This document shows, piece after piece, positions 33,230 to 42,767 of a stretch of DNA of 64,000 nucleotides. The position numbers and the translations under genes are program-made. Source of the stretch: Chelatococcus asaccharovorans (GTDB taxonomy: Bacteria; Pseudomonadota; Alphaproteobacteria; Rhizobiales; Beijerinckiaceae); contig NZ_QJJK01000001.1 in NCBI RefSeq assembly GCF_003201475.1, forward strand, positions 632,501-696,500, in the 5' to 3' direction. Below the pieces are notes generated by a model. The model had not been told where the DNA came from. It saw only the letters and a list, made by a program, of their open reading frames with translations, and did no database searches. Position 1 is the stretch's first letter, and the number at the start of each line of letters is the position of its first letter.

Positions 33230-33615
33230 GCGCGTTAAGCCCTAAGGAACTCGCGGAGGCGGCCCATTGTCTCTTATTGAAACAACCGTCGCCTGCGAGC
33301 CCATGGGTTGCAGGCCGCATGCCAGCATTCGCAGATGCCCTCAACCTCCCGTTAGGGTTTTGATTTCATTAATTTTTTCAAGAATCCGGCGGACCCCTGG
33401 GGTCCGGGCCGCTCCTGCAAAGGTTAACGAAATATGTCGGCGCGGTCTTCGCGACACAGCGCTGCCCGGCATTGGCACAGCCGCGGGTGCACGCCGCACC
33501 CCGGCCGGCGGTCATGCGCCGTGGACGCCCCAGGCACGTGTTGAAGGCAGGTGCGGCCCGCGTTAAGAACCGATAGCGTGTGAACGGGGAGCGGGCTGCG
33601 GCATATCAGGCCCGC
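33230..33615. other. divergent intergenic region between the initiating transferase and a GT4 gene
   Basis: It contains promoters for both directions by position, and an AT-rich patch near 33355-33385. I see no further gene and no strong inverted repeat. Confidence 0.35.
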
Positions 33616-34776
33616 ATGTCAGCGGGATTAATGGATCAGCCAGCCGGACAGATATCCATCGGCGTCATCCTCGGGGGGTTTGCCGGCGGCGGCGCGCAGC
33701 GGGACGCGGTGTTGCTCGCGAATGCGCTTGCGCGGACGGGCGCCAAGGTCACGGTCATGGTGCTGCGCAGCCAGGGGCCGCTCAGTTGCCTGCTCGACAA
33801 GGGCATCCCCGTGGTCGAACTGGCACCGCGCATCCGCATGTCCGTCCATCGGTTACGTCGTGTCTTCCTCGACGCGCGTTTCGATATCGTGCTGAGCTCC
33901 GAGGCCAGCCTCAACATCGCCTGCGTGCTGGCCGTTCGCCTGCTCCCCCGCTCCGATCGCCCCGGGCTTATCCTGCGCGAGGTCGGCGTTCCTTCGGTCG
34001 GCATCAAGCACGATCCCTACGTGCAGAACAGGCTGGCCTACCGCATGGCGCGGCTCTACCGCCATGCCGATCATGTCGTGACCCTGACGGAGGGTGCGCG
34101 CCGGGATCTGATTGATCTGTTTGGCGTTCCGGCGGCCATGATCTCCGTGCTGCGCACAAAGCCGATCATCACACCGGCCGTCGCGGCATCGCTGCGCGCC
34201 CATGCGTCGCAATCGGCACGCGAAGCCGGCCTCATCGTGGCCATGGGGCGCCTCTCGGCGGAGAAGGGCTACCGCGATTTGATCCGCGCCATGGCCTTCG
34301 TACCACGCGACGTCGCCTGGCGGCTGCTCCTCGTCGGCGAGGGGCGGGAGCGCGCCCGTCTCGAGCGACTGGCGACCCGGCTTGGCCTCGATGATCGAAT
34401 CGCCTTTGCCGGCTATGCACGTGATCCGTTCCCCTGGTTCCAGCGTGCGGAGATCGCGGTATCCTGCTCGCTCTATGAAGGTTTCGGCAATTCGCTCGTC
34501 GAGGCGCTGGCCTGCGGGACGCAGGTCGTCGCCACCGACTGCCCCTATGGCCCCCGCGAGATCCTGGATCATGGGCGCTTCGGGAGGCTCGTGCCAACCC
34601 GCGACCCGCGTGACCTCGCAGCCGCCATTTCCGGTGAATTCGGGCGGGAGGTTGATCGTAACGCCTTGATGGAGCGGGGGCTCGAGCACCGGACCGATCG
34701 TGCAGCCGCGGAATTTCTCAGCATAGCCTGGCATATTAGAGCATCTGTCAGGCACCTCAGCCTCGCGACCCCGTAA
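33616..34776 (+). CDS. glycosyltransferase family 4 protein
   Basis: About 386 residues with the GT-B fold. The N-terminal glycine-rich GVILGGFAGGGAQRD lies near the start, and the C-terminal nucleotide-sugar domain has VAMGRLSAEKGYRDLIRAM and the E-x7-E motif in YEGFGNSLVEALACG. It probably adds a sugar to the lipid-linked repeat unit in the cytoplasm. ATGs at 33616 and 33631 and a GTG at 33580 are all possible; GCGGGA precedes 33631. Donor and acceptor cannot be inferred. Confidence 0.87.
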   Translation: MSAGLMDQPAGQISIGVILGGFAGGGAQRDAVLLANALARTGAKVTVMVLRSQGPLSCLLDKGIPVVELAPRIRMSVHRLRRVFLDARFDIVLSSEASLNIACVLAVRLLPRSDRPGLILREVGVPSVGIKHDPYVQNRLAYRMARLYRHADHVVTLTEGARRDLIDLFGVPAAMISVLRTKPIITPAVAASLRAHASQSAREAGLIVAMGRLSAEKGYRDLIRAMAFVPRDVAWRLLLVGEGRERARLERLATRLGLDDRIAFAGYARDPFPWFQRAEIAVSCSLYEGFGNSLVEALACGTQVVATDCPYGPREILDHGRFGRLVPTRDPRDLAAAISGEFGREVDRNALMERGLEHRTDRAAAEFLSIAWHIRASVRHLSLATP

Positions 34777-34898
34777 AACCGATACGGCCGAGATTGCCCA
34801 TTTCAGCCCGATCATTCGCTTGTCTTTTGCAATAGATCGCGTCGATGATTTGACCGGCCGTTTCTGCCATTACCCCGGATAGATGGATCCGCCGTTCC

Positions 34899-36035
34899 TT
34901 GCCCATTGCCCGCCTTCGTCATGAGCCCTACCTGATCGAGATCCATGCCGGCGAAGACCTCGCCGCCGTCGACTGGCCTTCGGCCGCGGACAGCGGCTCT
35001 TTTGATGTCCATGCCTTTCAGACGCGCGAATTCCTCGCCCTGTGGATGGACACCATCGGCGCCGCGCGGCGCTCCCAAGGGCTTCTCGTCACGGTCAGCG
35101 ACGGCGATGGTGCGGTTTGCCGCTTCGCTTTCGCGCGCGAGGCGCGCTGGGGCCTGCAGATCCTGCGCTTCATGGACGGTGGCGTTGCGGACTATGGCGC
35201 CCCGATCATCCGCCGCGGCTATCAATTCGAGGCCGATGTCTTTCACCGCCTGTGGCAGAGCATCCTGCGCGCCCTGCCGCGCATCGACGCCGTCGACCTC
35301 CGCAAGGTTCCGCCCACCGTCCTCGGAACGCCGAACCCGCTGGCCCATCTGGCGCTCCGCGTGAGCGGCGATCGCGGCACGTTCATCGCACCGGGGCCGG
35401 ATCTCGACGCCTATATCAAGGATCCCGCCCGCCGCGGACAGGCGCGGCAGGCCGCCAGCAAGCTCGGTCAGCTCCAGCGCCGGGGCGCGGTGACGATCGA
35501 CTTCGATCCGCCCTCAGCCGCGCTGCCGGCCATTCTCGATTTCACCTTCCGGCAGAAGAGCGCGCAATATGTCGCGACCATCGGCCTCGACGTGCTGGAA
35601 CTCCCCGGACAGCGCGCGTTTTTCACCGGGTTGGCCGAGAGATCGCAAGCGAAGGCGCTGCGCACCGTCGCAACCGCTACCATCGATGGGCAGCTCGCGG
35701 CCACGCATCTCGGCTACCTCTGCGGCAACCACCTCTACTACATCCTGCCAAGCCTCGACCGGGCGCGCTTCGGCAAGACGTCGATCGGCTCCGCGCTTCT
35801 GCTGGAGGTGCTGCGGCATGTCGCCCGTTCCGGCGACGGGATCGTCGACCTCGGCTGCGGCGCCGAGCGCTGGAAGGATGCGTGGATCACCGGGTCGTTC
35901 CCCCTCTCCACGCATCTGTCGGCCCGGACGGCAGCGGGACTTGCCTATTGTGCCGCTTTTCGCCTGCGCGAACGGCTGCACCGGCAAGAGCCCGCCGGGC
36001 GGCAACACAGGAACGAAGGAGGCCGCAGGGGATGA
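34899..36035 (+). CDS. GNAT-like acetyltransferase (CelD/BcsL, Acetyltransf_6 type)
   Basis: About 378 residues with two GNAT-related halves. The second half includes TIDGQLAATHLGYLCGNHLYYILPSLD and SIGSALLLEVL, the pattern of the Acetyltransf_6/CelD group found in polysaccharide loci. It may acylate an exopolysaccharide sugar or its precursor. No ATG fits; TTG 34899 is the best visible start, so the N-terminus is uncertain. Its TGA overlaps the ATG of the polysaccharide deacetylase as ATGA, pointing to coupled translation of an acyl-adding and an acyl-removing enzyme. Confidence 0.78.
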   Translation: MPIARLRHEPYLIEIHAGEDLAAVDWPSAADSGSFDVHAFQTREFLALWMDTIGAARRSQGLLVTVSDGDGAVCRFAFAREARWGLQILRFMDGGVADYGAPIIRRGYQFEADVFHRLWQSILRALPRIDAVDLRKVPPTVLGTPNPLAHLALRVSGDRGTFIAPGPDLDAYIKDPARRGQARQAASKLGQLQRRGAVTIDFDPPSAALPAILDFTFRQKSAQYVATIGLDVLELPGQRAFFTGLAERSQAKALRTVATATIDGQLAATHLGYLCGNHLYYILPSLDRARFGKTSIGSALLLEVLRHVARSGDGIVDLGCGAERWKDAWITGSFPLSTHLSARTAAGLAYCAAFRLRERLHRQEPAGRQHRNEGGRRG

Positions 36036-36787
36036 AGCTCAGGGAGTTCATGGCGGGCCTCGCCCGCAAGGCGGGCCGCCACCTCAACACGCAGCCGCTG
36101 GGAATGCGCAACCGCGAACCGCTGGTCTCTTTCACCTTCGACGATATTGCCGATTCCGCGGCGCGTCACGGCGCGGCCATTCTCGACGCCCATGGCATCA
36201 AGGGCACCTTCTATGTCGCCGCGGGCCTTCTCGGCACCCGTGACGAATTCTGGAACCTGGCGACGGCCGACGATATCCGCCGCTTGAATGCGGCCGGGCA
36301 CGAAATCGGCTGCCATACCCATGACCACCGCAAGGTGGATGAGCTGAGCGCGGCGGAACTCGCCGCGCAATGCGACGCCAACCACGCCGCGCTGACCGCC
36401 ATCTGCGGCCCGATCGACCTGCCGAACTTCGCCTATCCCTTCGGCCGCCAGTCGCTGCCGCGCAAGCGCGATCTGCAACGCCGCTTCACCAGTTGCCGCA
36501 GCGTCTATGAAGGCCTGAACGCCGGCCGCATCGACCGAGCCATGCTGCGGGTCACCGAACTCTACGACCGGACGCTGACAGCGGACAAACTGGCCCGGAC
36601 GCTCGATGCGGCGGCGGCGCAGAACGGCTGGGTCATCTTCTACACCCATGACGTCGCCGACAACCCGAGCTGGATTGGCGCCTCCCCCCGGCTCATGACC
36701 GAGGTGATCGAAGCCGTGGAGGCCCGCGGCTTTCCCTGCGTGACAGTGCGGGAAGCGCTCGCGCGGATCGGCCTGCCGGAGGCCTGA
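36032..36787 (+). CDS. polysaccharide deacetylase family protein (NodB/CE4)
   Basis: A 251-residue CE4 deacetylase. The catalytic motif TFDD is in VSFTFDDIADSA (about residue 35), the zinc-binding histidines in IGCHTHDHRKV (about 90), FAYPFGR near 132 and the final catalytic His in IFYTHDVADN. These metal-dependent enzymes remove N- or O-acetyl groups from polysaccharide. No signal peptide is evident, so it may act on cytoplasmic lipid-linked intermediates. GAAGGAGG lies upstream, and the start overlaps the preceding gene's stop. Confidence 0.88.
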   Translation: MKLREFMAGLARKAGRHLNTQPLGMRNREPLVSFTFDDIADSAARHGAAILDAHGIKGTFYVAAGLLGTRDEFWNLATADDIRRLNAAGHEIGCHTHDHRKVDELSAAELAAQCDANHAALTAICGPIDLPNFAYPFGRQSLPRKRDLQRRFTSCRSVYEGLNAGRIDRAMLRVTELYDRTLTADKLARTLDAAAAQNGWVIFYTHDVADNPSWIGASPRLMTEVIEAVEARGFPCVTVREALARIGLPEA

Positions 36788-36841
36788 GGCCGCGAAGGAC
36801 GGCAAGGGCCGACGCGGCAAGCCCGCCGGACGTTACGCCGC

Positions 36842-37498
36842 TCAGCCGCGAACGGCGATCAGCGACTTGGTGAAGCCATAGAACTTTTCGCGCTCGATCG
36901 CGGAGTTCGGGAAAAGCGACTGCATGTCGCGCACATCGAGCAGGCTTGCATCGCCCAGGATCTCATAGGCCTGATCACGCGTCTCCGCCTTGGGGTAGAA
37001 GCCGAGCTTCCTGCGCATCACCGCGGCAACCCGGAGCGGCTCAGGCAGCCAGTGGATCATCGGCGTGCGGAAATGCGGCTCGATCGGGAACCAGAAATTC
37101 GGCGTCTGCACAAAATGGCGCGGCGCGAGGCGCTGGATTTCGTCCGCCATGCGGCGCTTGTTGGCAAAGCTGCCGACATGCTCCAGCACCGAGTTGGAAT
37201 GGACGATGTCGAAGGCATTGTTGTCGAAATCCGGCATGCTGCAGGCGTCGCCGGCGAGGCTCACGAAGCGGCTGTCCGGCACCGTCTCGGCGGTCAGGTT
37301 CACCAGGGTGATATGGAGCGGCCTGTCGCTCCACAGGTCCTCAAGCCCCTTCCAGTAGGAAACGCCGCCGCCGACATCGAGCACGCGGCAATGGCGCTTC
37401 GTCTTGAGGACTTCGTCGACGAGGCCGAGGAAGCGTTCCAGCCGGCGACGGCGGAACTTGTTCTGATAGACGGCGGTTTCGGTGGTAGCGAGCGACAT
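36842..37498 (-). CDS. class I SAM-dependent methyltransferase
   Basis: A 218-residue methyltransferase with the SAM-binding glycine loop VLDVGGGVSYW near residue 40, an acidic SAM ribose contact LAGDACSMP, and post-motif NAFDIVHSNSVLEHVGSF, typical of the Methyltransf_11 fold. In this locus it may methylate a sugar of the repeat unit. It is alone on the minus strand and divergent from the WecB-type gene, with a 246-bp space between. Confidence 0.83.
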   Translation of the reverse strand: MSLATTETAVYQNKFRRRRLERFLGLVDEVLKTKRHCRVLDVGGGVSYWKGLEDLWSDRPLHITLVNLTAETVPDSRFVSLAGDACSMPDFDNNAFDIVHSNSVLEHVGSFANKRRMADEIQRLAPRHFVQTPNFWFPIEPHFRTPMIHWLPEPLRVAAVMRRKLGFYPKAETRDQAYEILGDASLLDVRDMQSLFPNSAIEREKFYGFTKSLIAVRG

Positions 37499-37744
37499 GA
37501 CAAATCCCCTTTAGGGAAAAAATGAGGGGCGGACAGTGTGTTTGCTTGGGACCAACCGCCGCTTCGCTACCACTGAGAGCAAAGGCCGCGCCAGTTGACG
37601 CGCTGCAACGCGACAGACCATGCCAACGGCCTGAAACCCAAGTCCCGCTTGGCTCCAAATGGTCCTACGCAGACTTCGGCGGTGTGGTTCAGCTCTTGCA
37701 ACCCGGACAGCGAGACCCGCCAGAAGCGTGTGGAGTGTATTAAA

Positions 37745-38572
37745 ATGGCACATGCCGATTGCACAATTCCCGGACAGCGCGCGTTAACCGGCGCAGACCG
37801 TCCCAATGGCAACCGGCCGATTTTCGGCATTCCGGTCACCGCGGCGACGAGCGATGTCATGATCGACGAGCTCGATCGTCTGAGCGGCGCCGCAGAAGCG
37901 GGCGAACCGCTGCAGGTCGCTTTTCTCAACGCCCACAATGCCAATCTCTGCTGGGAGAATGCCGACGTCGCGGCCGCCTTTCGGCGTGGGCTCGTCCTCA
38001 ACGACGGCATCGGACTGGATATCGCGACGCGCCTCCTGCATGGCGAGGCCTTCCCGGACAACCTCAACGGCACTGATTTCGTACCGCTTTATCTTGAGAG
38101 GACGAGCCGGATCTTTCGCATCTTCCTCCTGGGCGGCACCGAGGGGGTTGCCGAGAAGGTGCGCGCAGCCTTCCAGGCCCGCGCGCCGCAGCATCGCTAT
38201 GTCGGGACGCGGCACGGCTATTTCACCGATCGGGAGGCGTCTGGCGTCGCCGACGCCATCGCGGCCTCGGGAGCCGATCTCGTGCTCGTGGCGCTGGGAA
38301 GCCCGCGCCAGGAGCTTTGGATGAGCCGCTATTTGGCCGACACCGGCTGCCGCATCGGCATCTCGGTCGGTGGACTGTTCGATTTTGCCTCAGGCACCAA
38401 GCCGCGAGCCCCGGCGCTCGTGCGGCGCCTGCAATGTGAATGGGTCTTCCGCCTCCTGCTGGAACCGCGCCGCATGGCACGCCGTTACCTTCGGGGGAAC
38501 TTCGCTTTCCTCGCGCGGGTTGCAAGAGAACGCCTCGCACCCCACAGCACGCCTGTCTGGACACGGGGATGA
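37745..38572 (+). CDS. WecB/TagA/CpsF family glycosyltransferase
   Basis: A 275-residue GT26 enzyme. Signature blocks are VAFLNAHNANLCW, LVLNDGIGLDIATRLL, LNGTDFVPLYLE, FLLGGTEGVAEK and LVLVALGSPRQELWMS. Family members transfer N-acetylmannosamine(uronic acid) or glucose to a polyprenyl-linked sugar at the cytoplasmic membrane face. The ATG at 37745 is the first codon before the domain; the frame is open upstream to 37595 without homology. It converges with the flippase gene. Confidence 0.9.
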   Translation: MAHADCTIPGQRALTGADRPNGNRPIFGIPVTAATSDVMIDELDRLSGAAEAGEPLQVAFLNAHNANLCWENADVAAAFRRGLVLNDGIGLDIATRLLHGEAFPDNLNGTDFVPLYLERTSRIFRIFLLGGTEGVAEKVRAAFQARAPQHRYVGTRHGYFTDREASGVADAIAASGADLVLVALGSPRQELWMSRYLADTGCRIGISVGGLFDFASGTKPRAPALVRRLQCEWVFRLLLEPRRMARRYLRGNFAFLARVARERLAPHSTPVWTRG

Positions 38573-38577
38573 CCAGA

Positions 38578-39978
38578 CTAAGCCCTGCCCTTGCGCGGAC
38601 GCGACAGATGCAGCAGATCAAAGCGCAGAATGGCTACGCCACCCAAGGCAGCGAAGACCAGTGCCTTGGCTGCGAGCGCGGCCATGGGGGCGGTGATGAA
38701 TTGCTCAATGGCGATATCCGCGACGAGGGTCGCGAGCGCCAGAAGGCTGATGACAACGAGTCCCGTCTTGTCAACCGGCATGCGGTAATACCGGCGACCG
38801 AGAATGACGAAGATGACGCAGGCGAGGATATGCGCGGACATCAGCGCGATCGCCGCGCCCATGGCGCCTTCCCAGGGAACCAGGAGGGTGGCGAGCAGAG
38901 CGGATGTCGCCACGAAGATGAGCGACACGACGAGTTCGAGATGGCTGGCGCTCGAGAAATAGATGACCTGCGCGAAGTAGAAGTTGCGCATGGTCATGAA
39001 GCCGAAGGCGATCGCGAACAGGGGGATCTGGGTCCGCGTCGGCTCATAGAAGGCCTCGCCAACGAGAAGCCGCACCACCACGTCGCCGAAGACGAGGAAG
39101 AACACCGCACCGAAGGTGGCCGTGGCCATGCAGGCATTGAAAGCATGGCGCAAAACCCGATCCGCATCGTCGCGCTCGCCGGAATTGGCATGCTGCTTGG
39201 CGACGGTGACGAGCGCCATGGCGATCGATTCGCCAACAACCATGAAGGCCTGGCGCAGGAAATCGGCCACGACGCCATAGGGGCCAAGCGCTCCGGGGCC
39301 GCCGAAATGGGCGAGCAGCAGGCGGTCGACACTTTGTCCCACGGCCATGACGCCGAAGGAGATCAGCAACGGCCAGCCGTATACCACCAGCGAGCGCATG
39401 GCGTGCCGGCTCGGCACGAGTCGCACGTCGCGAATGGCCATGATGCCGGGGATGGCGGCACCGGCATGGGCCAGCGCCACGGCAAAGGCGAGCGAGACGG
39501 CGCTGCCGGTCATCGTCAGCGCAGCCGCACCGAAAGCAATGACCAGGCCCGCGCGCAACAGCATGAGCACGGCGACGGTGCCGGCCTTCAGGCGCGTGCG
39601 GCTGATTTCGAGCAGCGCCTCGTAACCGGCCATGCTGACGAGCAGGATGAACACGGCCACGAGGAACTCGGGCCCGGCGATCCCCACAACCCACAGCCCC
39701 GAGAGGACGCCGGCAACACCGACGAGCGCTATGCTCAACAGTACGCCGAAAGAGGCGATATAGTCGCCAGCAGCCTCACGACGGTATACGCCGAAGAAGG
39801 CGAAGCGCATCCATTGCGTGGAGAAGCCATAGACGATGCTGGTCCAGGCGAAGATCAGGAGATATTCACCATAGGTCACTGGACCTGCCATCCGCGAGAA
39901 GATGGCAAGGGCGACCAGATTGCCGACCGCCGACAGAACGCGCGCGGCAAGGAAAAGCAGCATGTGACCTTGCTTCAT
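38578..39978 (-). CDS. polysaccharide flippase (Wzx-like, MATE/MOP fold)
   Basis: A 466-residue protein with 12-14 predicted membrane helices, beginning MLLFLAARVLSAVGNLVALAIFSR and including WTSIVYGFSTQWMRF and GPYGVVADFLRQAFMV. This is the Wzx/polysaccharide-transport layout of the MOP superfamily that flips undecaprenyl-linked repeat units to the periplasm. It is encoded opposite to its neighbours and ends five bases after the WecB-type gene. Its presence with a putative polymerase and a chain-length protein defines a Wzx/Wzy pathway. Confidence 0.85.
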   Translation of the reverse strand: MKQGHMLLFLAARVLSAVGNLVALAIFSRMAGPVTYGEYLLIFAWTSIVYGFSTQWMRFAFFGVYRREAAGDYIASFGVLLSIALVGVAGVLSGLWVVGIAGPEFLVAVFILLVSMAGYEALLEISRTRLKAGTVAVLMLLRAGLVIAFGAAALTMTGSAVSLAFAVALAHAGAAIPGIMAIRDVRLVPSRHAMRSLVVYGWPLLISFGVMAVGQSVDRLLLAHFGGPGALGPYGVVADFLRQAFMVVGESIAMALVTVAKQHANSGERDDADRVLRHAFNACMATATFGAVFFLVFGDVVVRLLVGEAFYEPTRTQIPLFAIAFGFMTMRNFYFAQVIYFSSASHLELVVSLIFVATSALLATLLVPWEGAMGAAIALMSAHILACVIFVILGRRYYRMPVDKTGLVVISLLALATLVADIAIEQFITAPMAALAAKALVFAALGGVAILRFDLLHLSRPRKGRA

Positions 39979-40067
39979 TGGCTATTGCGACCGGGCCAAG
40001 ACGCCCGCCCCGCATCCTATCCAATGTCTCGCGCGCCCTTACAAGCCACCGACCGTCAGGGAATGTG

Positions 40068-41114
40068 ATGAAAGTCCTGCAAATCCTCCATACCGACGAG
40101 ATTGGCGGCATCCAGACCCTCGCCAATATGATCGGACAGGGGCTCGCCCAGCATGGCGTCGATGTCGAGACGGCGATCATGTTCCCGCGTCCCTTCATGC
40201 CGGCGAAGGACAAGCTCAGAGCGGCTATTTCCATGGCGCGGCGCATCATGCGCGGCGGCTACGACGCGGCGATCGCCTATCAGGCGACGGCGTCCATCCT
40301 GGTGGGCACCGCGGGCCGCCTCGCGGGCTACAAGCACCGCATCGTGCATCAGACCGCGGTTCCCCGCGAAACCGCGCCCATTGTGCGGTGGCTCGACCGC
40401 CTCGTCGGAACCACCGGCGGCTACACCGCCAATATCGCCAATTCCGTCTTCACGCAGAACGAGTTCACGCAATACCCGATGACATATCGGCGCGGCCTCA
40501 AGCTGATCGAGCATGGCCTCGATGCGCCGCGTCCCAGCTTGACGATGGCGCAGGCGCGGCAGCGTTTCGGCCTGCCTGCCACGGGCAAGCTCATCCTCAA
40601 TGTCGGCCGCCTCGTGGACCAGAAGAACCAGGACGTGCTGGTCAAGGCCCTGCCGGCGCTGCCGGGTGCGACGCTGGTCATCGCCGGAGACGGCCCGCGG
40701 CGCGCGCAAATCGAAGCGCTCGCTCAGGCATTTGGTGTGCAGGAGCGGCTGATCCTGCTCGGCAATGTCGCGCCGGCCGACGTGCCGGAACTGTTTGCGG
40801 CCGCCGATGTCTTCGCCTTTCCCTCCGTCTGGGAGACATTCGGGCTTGCGGCGGTCGAGGCGGCCATGGTCGGCCTGCCCTCGGTCGTCGCCGATCTCGA
40901 TGTGCTGCGCGAGGTCCTCGCCACCGGCGAAATCGCACCGATCCGCTTCGCCAATCCGCATGATGTGAAGCGCTGGAAGGATTCGCTGGGGCAGATGCTG
41001 CGCAATCCGCCGCCGCCGGCGATGCGTCGGGAGGCGGCCCGCGCGGTAACGGCCAAATATGCGCGCGAGCGCATGGTCGATTCCTATCTCGATCTCCTGC
41101 AAGTCGCGCATTGA
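40068..41114 (+). CDS. glycosyltransferase family 4 protein
   Basis: A 348-residue GT-B glycosyltransferase starting MKVLQILHTDEIGGIQTLANM. The donor domain has ILNVGRLVDQKNQDVLVKAL, VIAGDGPRRAQIEAL and the E-x7-E motif WETFGLAAVEAA. ATG 40068 follows CAGGGA. It probably extends the exopolysaccharide repeat unit. The GH5 gene follows two bases after its stop codon, so the two are likely co-transcribed. Confidence 0.89.
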   Translation: MKVLQILHTDEIGGIQTLANMIGQGLAQHGVDVETAIMFPRPFMPAKDKLRAAISMARRIMRGGYDAAIAYQATASILVGTAGRLAGYKHRIVHQTAVPRETAPIVRWLDRLVGTTGGYTANIANSVFTQNEFTQYPMTYRRGLKLIEHGLDAPRPSLTMAQARQRFGLPATGKLILNVGRLVDQKNQDVLVKALPALPGATLVIAGDGPRRAQIEALAQAFGVQERLILLGNVAPADVPELFAAADVFAFPSVWETFGLAAVEAAMVGLPSVVADLDVLREVLATGEIAPIRFANPHDVKRWKDSLGQMLRNPPPPAMRREAARAVTAKYARERMVDSYLDLLQVAH

Positions 41115-41116
41115 GC

Positions 41117-42493
41117 ATGTCCTTCCACGGCATGGCCGTCCGAACGGGCGATTCCATGGGCCGGCTTCTGCGGAGCGTGCTGACCGGCGTCACGCTCGTC
41201 ACGCTGGCCGCGGCGCAGTCGCCTGCGCTGGCTGGCGCCTCCGCGGATCCTGCGCCCGCGGGGTCTGCGCCTGTCGGTTCTGCCCCCATGGATGCGCTTC
41301 GTGCGGATGATGCCGTCCCCGCATTCCGGCGCGGCACCAATGTCACCTGGTTTGCTTTCCCCGCGACGGATGTCCGCGCCGGGCGCACCGTCTATGCGTC
41401 CGCGCCCTATGCAGCGCCTGATATAACCGAGCCCGCCCGCCTCAAGACCCTCGGATTCGACCATGTCCGGCTGCCGATGGATTTCGGGCCCCTCTTGGAG
41501 AATGACCGGCACGGCCGCGACAAGTTGCTCGATGACGTGGAGCAGGCCGTCAGGCGCTATCGCACGGAGGGCCTCGGGGTCATCATTACGCTGATGGCAC
41601 CGGGCCTGAACGGGGCCTTGCCGGACGCCTTTCTCGACGGGGTCCATGGCCCGCAGTTTCGGCGCTATCGGGCGCTCGCCCGCCATATCGCGCGCAGGCT
41701 CGATGGTCTGCCGGCCGGCCCGCCCGTCGCGCTCGAACTCATGAATGAGCCGCAGCAGGCCTGCCGCGCGCAGACGCGAACGGACTGGACCGTGCACCAG
41801 CGAGCCCTCGTCGAGACGCTGCGCAAGGACGGTCGGACGCTGCCGCTCCTGCTGACAGGAGGCTGCTGGTCGACCATCAAGGGGCTCGTCAGGCTCGACG
41901 GTTCCCTTTTCAGGGATCGACGCAACCTGGTGAGCGCGCATTTCTACGACCCGTTCGTCTTCACCCACCAGGGCTCGACCTGGACCTTGCCCTTTCTCGC
42001 CGAGGTACGCGGCGTGCCCTATCCGGCCGCAAGCGGCCGTGTCGAGGACACCCTTGCGCGGACGGAGGCGGCCTTCGCCGCTACGTCCCGCTGGCAGCCG
42101 GCCGAGCGCGACAGGCAGCACGCCGCCGCGGAGAAGGCGATCCGCTGGTATTTCACGGCGGCCACAGACCGCGCCACGATCGACAAGGCCTTCGACCGCT
42201 TGAAGGCGTGGCAGACGCGCAACGACATCCGCCCCGCGCAGATCGTCTTTACGGAATTCGGCGCGATGCGGCCGGAAGGCGCGACAGCGGGCGATGATGC
42301 CTCACGTGCCCGCTGGCTGCGTGACGTCGCAACCGCCATCGCGGACAACGGATGGGGTTGGACACTGTGGCTCCTCGCGAGCCCGCCCTTCGGACTGGAG
42401 GATATGGAGCGCGCCGATTGTCCCGCCGCCGCTCTCATACAGGCCATCGGCCTCACGGTGCCGGCATCCTGCCAGCCTGTATCAAAGCGATGA
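41117..42493 (+). CDS. glycoside hydrolase family 5 (cellulase-like)
   Basis: About 458 residues. An N-terminal Sec signal (MGRLLRSVLTGVTLVTLAAA within the first 35 residues) is followed by an Ala/Pro-rich linker and a GH5 barrel. The acid/base Glu is in ALELMNEPQQA and the nucleophile Glu in IVFTEFGAMRP; HVRLPMDF and VSAHFYDPFVFTH also fit the family. Exopolysaccharide loci often carry such glycanases to trim or release polymer in the periplasm. Starts at 41117, 41132 or 41156 are possible; the last lies closest to the signal peptide. Confidence 0.87.
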   Translation: MSFHGMAVRTGDSMGRLLRSVLTGVTLVTLAAAQSPALAGASADPAPAGSAPVGSAPMDALRADDAVPAFRRGTNVTWFAFPATDVRAGRTVYASAPYAAPDITEPARLKTLGFDHVRLPMDFGPLLENDRHGRDKLLDDVEQAVRRYRTEGLGVIITLMAPGLNGALPDAFLDGVHGPQFRRYRALARHIARRLDGLPAGPPVALELMNEPQQACRAQTRTDWTVHQRALVETLRKDGRTLPLLLTGGCWSTIKGLVRLDGSLFRDRRNLVSAHFYDPFVFTHQGSTWTLPFLAEVRGVPYPAASGRVEDTLARTEAAFAATSRWQPAERDRQHAAAEKAIRWYFTAATDRATIDKAFDRLKAWQTRNDIRPAQIVFTEFGAMRPEGATAGDDASRARWLRDVATAIADNGWGWTLWLLASPPFGLEDMERADCPAAALIQAIGLTVPASCQPVSKR

Positions 42494-42681
42494 GGAATGC
42501 CCCCGAATCCAGCCGCGGGACAGACGGGCCCTTACAGAGGCGCCGCGGCAGCGAGCGATCCCTTTCTACATAAGATATTAGGAATCAATAACTTCATCAG
42601 CCAGAGCGCCGCGTTCCGAACGGATGCCGGGCCATGGCCTGCCGCTTGCTGAACAGAGTGTGTCGGCGCTCCCAAGCCTGT

Positions 42682-42708
42682 GTAATTGTCCCGAAATGAG
42701 ACAATTAC
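42682..42708. promoter_or_regulatory. inverted repeat upstream of the chain-length gene
   Basis: GTAATTGTC (42682-42690) and GACAATTAC (42700-42708) are perfect 9-bp inverted arms separated by nine bases, 60 bp before the start at 42768. The AT-rich dyad without a T tract suits an operator better than a terminator. No matching regulator is in the window. Confidence 0.5.
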
Positions 42709-42767
42709 GTTTCGAGCAGGCGAGGGAAAGGTCCGGCGGACGCTCCTGCGGAGCCTGAGAGGCAACC

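Noticed and set aside
38440..40068. Long plus-strand open frame opposite the flippase gene
   Set aside because: Charged, repetitive product typical of the complement of membrane-protein codons; the minus strand encodes a coherent flippase.
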